From contig NZ_AXAR01000002.1 of NCBI RefSeq assembly GCF_000472905.1, positions 124,001 through 188,000 of the forward strand: a stretch of 64,000 bases of DNA, in the 5' to 3' direction. Origin of the DNA: Alicyclobacillus pomorum DSM 14955. Lineage in GTDB: Bacteria > Bacillota > Bacilli > Alicyclobacillales > Alicyclobacillaceae. Below are positions 56,313 to 64,000 of the stretch, piece by piece. A model generated the notes under the pieces. It saw only the letters and a program-made list of their open reading frames with translations. It made no database searches and was not told where the DNA came from. A program made the translations under genes and the position numbers. Every line of letters starts with the position of its first letter. Position 1 is the stretch's first letter.

Positions 56313-57128
56313 TCAACGAGGAATTCCCAGAATTTTGCGCGCTTCGTCCGGCGTAGCGAGGGGTCTGTCCAGCTCCGCTGCCATCCTCGCCACGCGCTCC
56401 ACCAACTGCGCGTTACTTTGCGCTAACTCGCCCTTTCGATAATAGATGTTGTCCTCAAATCCAACGCGCACGTGGCCACCAAGCACAATGGCCAAGGTCG
56501 CCATCGGTAGCTGGTGGCGGCCAATTCCTGCCACCGACCACGTGGCTCCCTCCGGTAACGATTCTACAAGGAACAATAAGTTCTTCGCAGATGCGGGCAG
56601 CGCCCCAGGGACGCCGAGGACGAAGTCGAAGTGGAACGGAGGTTCCACCAGACCTTTTCGATACAGGTTGAGCGCGTTACTCACCATACCAGCGTCAAAG
56701 ATTTCAAACTCCGGTCGCACGCGGTGGGTTTTCAGCATGTCCGCAAACCGCTCCAGATCTTTTGGCCCGTTCCAAAACACGTCGTCCCCGAAGTTCACGG
56801 TGCCGCAGGTGAGTGTGGCCATTTCCGGATTCAGTTCAATCGGCTGCAGACGCTCTTCCGCAGTCATCCCGACCGCGCCGCCTGTGGATACCTGGACAAT
56901 GATATTGCAGCGTTTGCGGATCTCCGCGATGGTCGCACGGTAGCGTTCTCTATCCTGCGTCGGTGTGCCGTCGTCATTGCGTACGTGCAGGTGGCATATA
57001 CTCGCCCCCGCCCGATAGCACGCGTACGCAGCGTCCGCAATTTCTTCTGGTGTGATGGGCAAGTTTGGTTGCTGGTTCCGCGTGATCTCGGCCCCGACGA
57101 CAGCCGCAGTAATCATGAGTTTATCCAT
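56313..57128 (-). CDS. kce: 3-keto-5-aminohexanoate cleavage enzyme (BKACE family)
   Basis: Cleaves 3-keto-5-aminohexanoate with acetyl-CoA to acetoacetate and 3-aminobutyryl-CoA in lysine fermentation; the family also has other beta-keto acid substrates. The 271-residue protein shows the zinc histidines H46 and H48 in GASICHLHVRNDDGTP and the C-terminal glutamate in HVRVGFEDNIYYRKGE. ATG at 57128 has GGAGGGGG upstream. The adjacent kal-type gene supports the lysine route. Confidence 0.85.
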   Translation of the reverse strand: MDKLMITAAVVGAEITRNQQPNLPITPEEIADAAYACYRAGASICHLHVRNDDGTPTQDRERYRATIAEIRKRCNIIVQVSTGGAVGMTAEERLQPIELNPEMATLTCGTVNFGDDVFWNGPKDLERFADMLKTHRVRPEFEIFDAGMVSNALNLYRKGLVEPPFHFDFVLGVPGALPASAKNLLFLVESLPEGATWSVAGIGRHQLPMATLAIVLGGHVRVGFEDNIYYRKGELAQSNAQLVERVARMAAELDRPLATPDEARKILGIPR

Positions 57129-57201
57129 GACTTTCCCCCTCCGCTTTGCAACACAAATTCCTGGCACACCTGTCCATCAGGACCGTGCACCAGGAACCGT
57201 A

Positions 57202-57624
57202 TCAGGTGAGGTTACGTTTCTGTTGTTTGTCCAACGGGACCACACATGTGCCCGTCGCGTATGTAACGAGAATCGGATGGTCGAGGACGCGTGCCGCCGA
57301 TGGGACGTTCGGATGGATGTTGGCTTCAATGACTTTGTACGCAGTAAACTCCATCTGGCGTGACGTATTTCCAATTCGGGTGATTTTTCCGCGCGCTTCG
57401 ATGTAATCCCCGGCGTACACGGGGGCTTTAAACTCCACGCAGTCATAGGCCACAAAGAGTCCCTCATCTCCATCGAGTTGGATCAACAACTCCGTCGCCA
57501 CGTCGCCAAACAGCGACAGCATCCTCGCACCATCTACAAGGCGGCCACCGTAGTGCGCATCGTGTTCACTCATGCGAACGCGAATGAGACTTTCATATGT
57601 TTTCGTTTGATCTGTGCCTGCCAT
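57202..57624 (-). CDS. kal: 3-aminobutyryl-CoA ammonia-lyase (hotdog fold)
   Basis: A 140-residue hotdog protein with [38 protein letters not shown] and [20 protein letters not shown], matching the lyase that removes ammonia from 3-aminobutyryl-CoA to give crotonyl-CoA. It lies 73 bases ahead of kce, the gene for the preceding enzyme. A thioesterase-like role is possible for the fold alone, so the assignment leans on context. Confidence 0.82.
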   Translation of the reverse strand: MAGTDQTKTYESLIRVRMSEHDAHYGGRLVDGARMLSLFGDVATELLIQLDGDEGLFVAYDCVEFKAPVYAGDYIEARGKITRIGNTSRQMEFTAYKVIEANIHPNVPSAARVLDHPILVTYATGTCVVPLDKQQKRNLT

Positions 57625-57630
57625 GCTCTA

Positions 57631-57993
57631 TCACCCGACCAGTTGTGCGTTCACCGCTTGACGGAGTTCATCAATGTCAAACGGCTTCGTGAAGTGCGCC
57701 AGGGCCCCCATTTCCATGGCTTCTTGAATCAAATCGAGTTCCCCGTACGCGGTCATCATGATGACTTTGGTATCCACCTCCATCTTGCGGATATTGCGCA
57801 AGATTTCGAGACCATCCATGCCTGGAATTTTCATGTCCAGTAGAATGAGGTCTGGCGACTGAGTCTTCACGATGTCCAGCGCTGTTGGGCCGTTTGGCGC
57901 TTGAAACACCTTGTATCCTTCCTGAACAAGTACTTCCTGCAAGAGCACGCGGATACCAAATTGGTCGTCCACAATCAGAATTTTTTTCGACAA
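57631..57993 (-). CDS. spo0F: Sporulation phosphorelay response regulator
   Basis: A single-domain receiver of 120 residues that passes phosphate from sporulation kinases to Spo0B. It shows [18 protein letters not shown], phospho-acceptor D53 in [39 protein letters not shown] and the lysine in [15 protein letters not shown], so close to Bacillus subtilis Spo0F that the name is safe. TTG at 57993 has GGGAGG 8 bases upstream. It lies next to pyrG as in other sporeformers. Confidence 0.96.
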   Translation of the reverse strand: MSKKILIVDDQFGIRVLLQEVLVQEGYKVFQAPNGPTALDIVKTQSPDLILLDMKIPGMDGLEILRNIRKMEVDTKVIMMTAYGELDLIQEAMEMGALAHFTKPFDIDELRQAVNAQLVG

Positions 57994-58069
57994 CGTCACT
58001 GCCTCCCTTAGCCACCGTCCCTCGACGGATCTGTGGGAACAAAGTGAGAATCGTTCACATGCCTGAATG

Positions 58070-58159
58070 ATTATAGGCAGGGGCTGACTTTGCTTTCTTC
58101 TGCAAATGTAGCAAAATTCCTTCATTTTTCCGTACGACTCGAGGAATTCGATTCGACAA
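58070..58159 (-). promoter_or_regulatory. Regulatory region of spo0F
   Basis: Minus-strand elements: a perfect Spo0A box TTGTCGAA (58152-58159); AAGGAATTT (58114-58122), a perfect sigma-H -35; GCAGAAGAA (58095-58103), a near-consensus sigma-H -10 but with only 10 bases between; and TATAAT (58070-58075), a sigma-A -10 without a good -35. In Bacillus subtilis spo0F has sigma-A and sigma-H promoters under Spo0A control, so the pattern fits. Confidence 0.5.
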
Positions 58160-58162
58160 ATG

Positions 58163-58189
58163 AAAAAAGCCGGAGACGCCTCCGGCTTT
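58163..58189 (-). terminator. Terminator of pyrG
   Basis: A perfect AAAGCCGGAG/CTCCGGCTTT stem (minus strand) with a 4-base loop, followed by TTTCAT. It lies 10 bases after the pyrG stop and just upstream of the spo0F Spo0A box. Confidence 0.9.
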
Positions 58190-58198
58190 CCGTTCGTT

Positions 58199-59809
<1,611 letters not shown>

Positions 59810-59828
59810 TTATATCCGCACTTCACAC

Positions 59829-59863
59829 AAAAACAGCGTTCTGGTCTCCTGCGACCAGAACGC
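59829..59863 (-). terminator. Terminator hairpin between rpoE and pyrG, possible attenuator
   Basis: On the minus strand a perfect 11-bp stem (GCGTTCTGGTC with GACCAGAACGC, 6-base loop) is followed by TGTTTTTG. It ends about 32 bases before the pyrG start, too close for a promoter to lie between. A smaller hairpin, AGCGATG-TGC-CATCGCT (59895-59911), lies upstream. The 5' arm lacks the pyrimidine-rich tract of the Bacillus CTP attenuator. Confidence 0.8.
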
Positions 59864-59951
59864 AGCCTTGTATTCAATTTCTCAGTCATACATGAGCGAT
59901 GTGCCATCGCTGACATACGCACTCACTGTGCCCGCCGGCCGAAGCGGTCAG

Positions 59952-60488
59952 TCAGTCTTCTTCCTCGTCCACTTCCTCTTCGACGAGCTCTTCTAACTCA
60001 TCCTCATGTTCTTCCTCGTCGACGAAGTCGACATCTTCCTCTTCGTCTTCGCCCGCTGCGTCAAATGCATCCGTTTCGTCGTCTACGAGTGCGAGGTCTT
60101 CCACATCTTCGAGCTCTTCGGTTTCCAACTCTTCATCATAATCATCGAGTAAGTCTTCGTCGTCGTCGCTGAACGCGTCGCCGCTGGCTCGCACAAACTT
60201 TTTACTGGACGGCGCCCGGTCAGCGACCTTATCCACGGGGTACCAGCGTTTCAGCCCCCACACGTTCTGACCGATGCAGACGAACCGACCATCGATGTTA
60301 ATTTCCGTATACAGGCGTGCGATGACGTCCTTGACTTCGTCGTCGCTCATGCCCCGCAACTGCTGAATCTCTGCCATTAAATCACGGAAGTAGTACGGTT
60401 CTTTCTTGACCTTTAAGATCTCACACGCCAATTCGACGAGCGGCATCTCGCGAATCTCTTCCGTGGATTTGGAAATGGCTACTGTCAT
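59952..60488 (-). CDS. rpoE: RNA polymerase delta subunit
   Basis: A 178-residue Firmicute-specific RNA polymerase subunit that speeds recycling and reduces nonspecific binding. The N-terminal domain (PLVELACEILKVKKEPYYFR, DGRFVCIGQNVWGLKRWYP) is folded; the C-terminal 80 residues are mostly Asp and Glu and disordered. ATG at 60488 has GGGAGG 7 bases upstream. Confidence 0.95.
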   Translation of the reverse strand: MTVAISKSTEEIREMPLVELACEILKVKKEPYYFRDLMAEIQQLRGMSDDEVKDVIARLYTEINIDGRFVCIGQNVWGLKRWYPVDKVADRAPSSKKFVRASGDAFSDDDEDLLDDYDEELETEELEDVEDLALVDDETDAFDAAGEDEEEDVDFVDEEEHEDELEELVEEEVDEEED

Positions 60489-60697
60489 CCGTGAACCTCC
60501 CTTGCTGCCAAGCGCCCGCGATTCCCCAAGTATAGACACGGAGATGTCAATTTATTCTCCGAAACATAGAGACCAAAATAGAGAAAACGTGTGCTGTTTG
60601 ACACACGAGCGTTTACAAAACGCTACAAGGCTCAAAACACCGCGAACCGCAGATGTGCAATCAAATAAGGGAATTATAGCACATCTATACACCCACT

Positions 60698-61645
60698 TCA
60701 CAAGCGGATCCACGGCAAGTCGCGCAGGATTTTTTCGGAAGCGATGTAGGGGTCCGCCTGTAGGTCGTCCATCAAAACGCTCCGCCAGGATTCGTCGGAT
60801 GCGGCACGCGCCCGAAGGTACTTGGCAAACGCGGTCTCTACCAGTTTCATGGTCTCCTCCATGTGGCGTTGCTTTCTTCGCTGGGCCAGATAGCCGTGGG
60901 TGCGGATGTGTTCATAGTGGCGGGTCATTTCTGCCCAAAGTTGTTCGATGCCTTCTCCGGCCGTTGCACTGGTCCGCACAATCGGGTTCTTCCAATCTTC
61001 GCGGTACTGTCGCTTGTCGTGCAGCATCAACTGCAGCTCGCGGACCAGCGCATCAGCGCCCGGCAGTTCTTGCTTGTTGACCACGAACACGTCGGCAATT
61101 TCCATGATGCCGGCCTTTGCCGTTTGCACGTGATCTCCTGAGCCTGGCGTCAGTACCAACGCGACAGTGTCCGCAACGGTCATTACGTCCAATTCAGACT
61201 GTCCGACGCCGACCGTCTCCAGTAGAATGACGTCGCATCCATACGCTTCGAGCGCGTACAGCATCTCGCGCGTAGATCGGCCCAGTCCACCGAGACTGCC
61301 GCGACTGCCCATGCTGCGTATGTAAACCCCCGGATCGCTGCTGTGTCGGATCATGCGTACCCTATCTCCAAGCAGCGCCCCACCGCTAAAAGGGCTTGAG
61401 GGGTCCACAGCGAGAACGCCCACCTTCTTCCCCGACGCGCGAAGGTACGCAATCACCTGGTCGACGAGCGTGCTCTTGCCCGCCCCTGGCGACCCCGTAA
61501 AGCCGACAATGTGCGCCCGCCCCGCGTACGGGTAAAATCCTTGCAGCAACTCGCGCTTGCTTTCGTCGTCGTTTTCAATCAGGGTCAGCGCGCGAGCAAT
61601 CGCGCGCTTATCACCCTGAATCACTCGTTGCACTATCGGGTGCAC
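60698..61645 (-). CDS. meaB: Methylmalonyl-CoA mutase-associated GTPase (MeaB/ArgK)
   Basis: A G3E-type GTPase chaperone that protects and loads B12-dependent mutases. The 315-residue protein shows Walker A GFTGSPGAGKSTLVDQVI, VAVDPSSPFSGGALLGDRVR, ILLETVGVGQSE and NKQELPGADAL. GTG at 61645 has GGAGG 7 bases upstream. The mutase itself is not in the window; it may lie beyond the acyl-CoA dehydrogenase genes that come before it on the same strand. Confidence 0.92.
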   Translation of the reverse strand: MHPIVQRVIQGDKRAIARALTLIENDDESKRELLQGFYPYAGRAHIVGFTGSPGAGKSTLVDQVIAYLRASGKKVGVLAVDPSSPFSGGALLGDRVRMIRHSSDPGVYIRSMGSRGSLGGLGRSTREMLYALEAYGCDVILLETVGVGQSELDVMTVADTVALVLTPGSGDHVQTAKAGIMEIADVFVVNKQELPGADALVRELQLMLHDKRQYREDWKNPIVRTSATAGEGIEQLWAEMTRHYEHIRTHGYLAQRRKQRHMEETMKLVETAFAKYLRARAASDESWRSVLMDDLQADPYIASEKILRDLPWIRL

Positions 61646-61724
61646 CGTGACACCTCCAGAATACCGAGGTTGCCTGCGAATGTGGCTGTGCAGACAAGAG
61701 ACAGTTTACCATGAAAGCCGCAGT

Positions 61725-62870
61725 CTATTGCTCTGCGAGGATGTTGCGGGCGATGACAAGCCGCTGAATTTCGTTGGTTCCCTCGTAGATCTGCGTAATC
61801 TTTGCGTCGCGCATATAGCGTTCCACCGGGTACTCGCGGATAAACCCATAGCCCCCGAACACCTGCACCGCTTCCGTGGTCACTTCCATCGCCGTGTCGG
61901 ACGCGAACACCTTGCTCATCGCGGAAGCCTTGCCGTACGGCAGCCCTTGGGATTCCAACCACGCCGCCTGATAGGTCAACAACCGCGCAGCTTCGATTTT
62001 CGTCGCCATGTCTGCGAGCTTAAATTGAATCGCCTGCTGATCCGCAATGGGCTTGCCAAACTGTTTCCGTTCACGCGCGTAGTTCCTGGCCAATTCGTAG
62101 GCGCCCTGGGCAATCCCCACCGCTTGCGCGGCGATACCGTTCCGGCCACCGTCGAGTGTCATCATGGCAATCTTGAACCCAAAGCCTTCTTCGCCGAGGC
62201 GATTTTCCGCCGGAATTCGACAGTTGTCGAAAACCAGTTCCACCGTTGTGGAGGCGCGAATGCCCATCTTCTTTTCCTTTTTCCCAATGGTGAATCCCGG
62301 TGTTCCCTTCTCCACGATGAACGCCGTAATTCCACGCGTGCGCTTCTCTGGATCTGTCAAGGCAAACACCACGTAGACCTCCGCCGGCCCGCCGTTGGTG
62401 ATGAATATCTTGCTGCCGTTCAGGATGTAGCTGTCCCCGTCCTTCTTGGCAGTGGTCCGCATGCCCGCTGCGTCGGAGCCAGATCCCGGCTCGGTCAGCC
62501 CGTACGCGCCGAGCCACTTCCCTTCCGCCATGGGCCGCAGGTACTTCTGCTTTTGTTCCTCCGTGCCAAACTTGTAAATCGGCCATCCGGCGAGACTCGT
62601 GTGCGCCGAGAGGCAGACACCGGTCGACGCGCAGACACGGGACAGTTCTTCCACGGCAATGACATAGCCAAGAAAGTCCATCCCTGCGCCGCCGTACTCC
62701 TCTGGCCAGGGGATCCCCGTGAGTCCAATCTCCGCCATCTTGTCAAACAATTCACGGTCGAAGCGCTCTGCTTCGTCCCGCTCTGCAGCACCTGGTGCCA
62801 CCTCGTTCTCCGCGAATTCACGCACGAGGGCGCGAAGTTGTTCATGTTCCCTGTCTAGTTGAAAGTTCAC
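61725..62870 (-). CDS. Acyl-CoA dehydrogenase
   Basis: A 381-residue FAD enzyme that oxidises acyl-CoA to 2-enoyl-CoA. It shows [35 protein letters not shown] and the catalytic glutamate in [18 protein letters not shown], as in short-chain and branched-chain members. GTG at 62870 has GGGAG upstream. It follows a second acyl-CoA dehydrogenase gene at 149 bases, with an inverted repeat between. Substrate chain length is not evident. Confidence 0.93.
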   Translation of the reverse strand: MNFQLDREHEQLRALVREFAENEVAPGAAERDEAERFDRELFDKMAEIGLTGIPWPEEYGGAGMDFLGYVIAVEELSRVCASTGVCLSAHTSLAGWPIYKFGTEEQKQKYLRPMAEGKWLGAYGLTEPGSGSDAAGMRTTAKKDGDSYILNGSKIFITNGGPAEVYVVFALTDPEKRTRGITAFIVEKGTPGFTIGKKEKKMGIRASTTVELVFDNCRIPAENRLGEEGFGFKIAMMTLDGGRNGIAAQAVGIAQGAYELARNYARERKQFGKPIADQQAIQFKLADMATKIEAARLLTYQAAWLESQGLPYGKASAMSKVFASDTAMEVTTEAVQVFGGYGFIREYPVERYMRDAKITQIYEGTNEIQRLVIARNILAEQ

Positions 62871-62959
62871 TGTGCTCTCTCCCTTTTTCTAAACTCCTAC
62901 AAAGGCGGCCTTGCCGCACGTTGATTCGACGCTGACTCGTGCAGACCACTGACAGCCCG

Positions 62960-63012
62960 GCGATTTGCAAAATCACGGCGAACAACGGGTTCTGCGTCAT
63001 TTTGCAAATCGC
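62960..63012. repeat. Inverted pair of the 13-base repeat (copies 4 and 5)
   Basis: CGATTTGCAAAAT at 62961-62973 and its reverse complement at 62999-63011 form 18-base arms (62960-62977 and 62995-63012) with one mismatch and a 17-base loop. It lies between two acyl-CoA dehydrogenase genes. There is no T run in either direction, so it is not a standard terminator. Confidence 0.7.
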
Positions 63013-63019
63013 TCACAGC

Positions 63020-64000
63020 CTAACGTTGCAAATGCCGTGCAATCACAATGCGTTGAATTTGGTTGGTCCCTTCGTAAATTTGCGTGATCTTTGCGTCTCG
63101 CATATAGCGCTCCACGTGGTACTCTTTGACATACCCGTAACCACCGAACAGCTGGACAGCATCCGTGGTCACTTGCATCGCGGTATCGGTGGCAAACAGC
63201 TTGGCCATCGATGCCTCCTTGGCACACGGCTTGCCCTGTTGGCGGAGATGTGCCGCGTGGTAGACGAGCCATTTGGCCGCTTCAATCTTCGTCGCCATGT
63301 CGGCCAACATGAACTGGATGCCTTGAAACTGGAAGATTTCCTGTCCAAATTGCTTGCGCTCCCGGACGTAGCGATTGGCTGCGTCAAAGGCAGCGCGGGC
63401 AATCCCCAAGCCTTGCGCGGCAATCCCAATGCGCCCAGCGTCCAACAAGCGCATGGCGATGGAAAATCCTTCGTTTTCGTTGCCCAGGCGATTTTCCACG
63501 GGCACGCGGGCATCCTCGAAGAGAAGTTCGCACGTGGCGGAGCCGTTCAAGCCCATTTTCTTCTCCTTCTTGCCCACCCGAAACCCTGGTGTGTCCTTCT
63601 CTACCAGAAATGCGGTAATCCCGCGATTGCCGCGCTTCGGATCAGTGACCGCGAAGGCGCAGTACACATCGGCCTCGCCGCCGTTGGTGATGAACATCTT
63701 GCTGCCGTTGAGCACATAGTGGTCGCCATCCAACACGGCCCTGGTGCGGATGGAGGACGCGTCGGATCCGGCGTTCGGCTCTGTCAATGCGAATGCAGCC
63801 AGCCATTCACCTGACGCCAACTTCGGCACAAATTTACGCTTCTGCTCTTCGGTGCCGAAGTACACGATGGGAAACGTTCCAACCGACGTGTGAACCGCCA
63901 GAATGACGCCGACCGTGGCTGAAGCGTAGGAGATTTCTTCGATGGCTGAGATGTAGGAGAGGAAATCCGCTCCGACACCGCCCAATTCTTCTGGTACGGG
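63020..64000 (-). CDS. Acyl-CoA dehydrogenase, 5' end outside the window
   Basis: The last 326 codons of an acyl-CoA dehydrogenase; the frame stays open to the right edge. It shows [60 protein letters not shown] and the catalytic glutamate in [20 protein letters not shown]. It is clearly a paralogue of the next gene on the same strand, and the two are probably co-transcribed. The two substrates may differ. Confidence 0.92.
   Translation of the reverse strand, partial: PVPEELGGVGADFLSYISAIEEISYASATVGVILAVHTSVGTFPIVYFGTEEQKRKFVPKLASGEWLAAFALTEPNAGSDASSIRTRAVLDGDHYVLNGSKMFITNGGEADVYCAFAVTDPKRGNRGITAFLVEKDTPGFRVGKKEKKMGLNGSATCELLFEDARVPVENRLGNENEGFSIAMRLLDAGRIGIAAQGLGIARAAFDAANRYVRERKQFGQEIFQFQGIQFMLADMATKIEAAKWLVYHAAHLRQQGKPCAKEASMAKLFATDTAMQVTTDAVQLFGGYGYVKEYHVERYMRDAKITQIYEGTNQIQRIVIARHLQR

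Noticed and set aside
60406-61080. Plus-strand frame across the rpoE upstream region and meaB
   Set aside because: Overlaps two well-supported minus-strand genes and shows no coding pattern of its own.
62224-62231. Perfect Spo0A box TTGTCGAA
   Set aside because: It lies inside the acyl-CoA dehydrogenase coding region far from any promoter; taken as background.

Overview
The window is a chromosomal stretch of an aerobic, endospore-forming Firmicute of the Bacilli, most likely an Alicyclobacillus-type organism. The evidence is moderately high GC, sporulation genes (spoIID, spoIIR, a clear spo0F, an AbrB-type regulator), strong AGGAGG ribosome sites with many GTG and TTG starts, and a gene order that follows the Bacillus subtilis pyrG-spo0F-rho-prfA-ywl-glyA-upp-atp-murA-spoIID block. 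A complex I operon sits directly behind the ATP synthase operon, as in Alicyclobacillus relatives. The species is not identified. Almost all genes are on the minus strand, so transcription runs from high to low coordinates. No rRNA, tRNA, CRISPR array, insertion sequence or prophage was seen.

Layout, low to high coordinates. 1-3.5 kb: a galT-galK-galE operon followed by a peptidase of the M24 type. 3.8-9.2 kb: a small coiled-coil protein, then ywmB-murA-spoIID, a secreted DUF3889 protein, an AbrB-type regulator and a YwzB membrane protein. 9.3-19.2 kb: an 11-subunit complex I operon (nuoABCDHIJKLMN, no NADH-input module). 19.4-26.8 kb: the F1Fo ATP synthase operon. 27-31.6 kb: an ArsR/SRPBCC pair with a visible operator, a thiolase, a UDP-GlcNAc 2-epimerase and upp. 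31.9-35.9 kb (plus strand): a diacylglycerol-type glycosyltransferase, an MFS transporter and a polysaccharide deacetylase. 36-41.6 kb: a luciferase-like oxidoreductase under an ArsR regulator, then glyA-ywlG-rpiB-ywlE, a broken deacetylase and mntP. 41.8-48 kb: an SGNH hydrolase, ywlC, spoIIR, prmC, prfA, rpmE. 48.2 kb: a short secreted-peptide gene. 48.4-64 kb: a radical SAM protein, rho, glpX, the patA / dapL / dapH lysine set, transaldolase, kce-kal, spo0F, pyrG, rpoE, meaB and two acyl-CoA dehydrogenases.

Together these genes cover respiration and ATP synthesis, envelope building, diaminopimelate synthesis and lysine or acyl-CoA breakdown, the start and middle of sporulation, and transcription or translation termination.

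The least expected signals are: (i) a 13-base intergenic motif, CGATTTGCAAAAT, present five times, once as an inverted pair and twice overlapping a promoter -35 box; (ii) a 42-residue exported peptide gene at 48226 with a promoter carrying that motif; (iii) an 11-bp perfect hairpin covering the mntP ribosome site; (iv) two ArsR operators lying inside promoter spacers; (v) a 50-bp tail-to-tail overlap between an SGNH hydrolase gene and ywlC.
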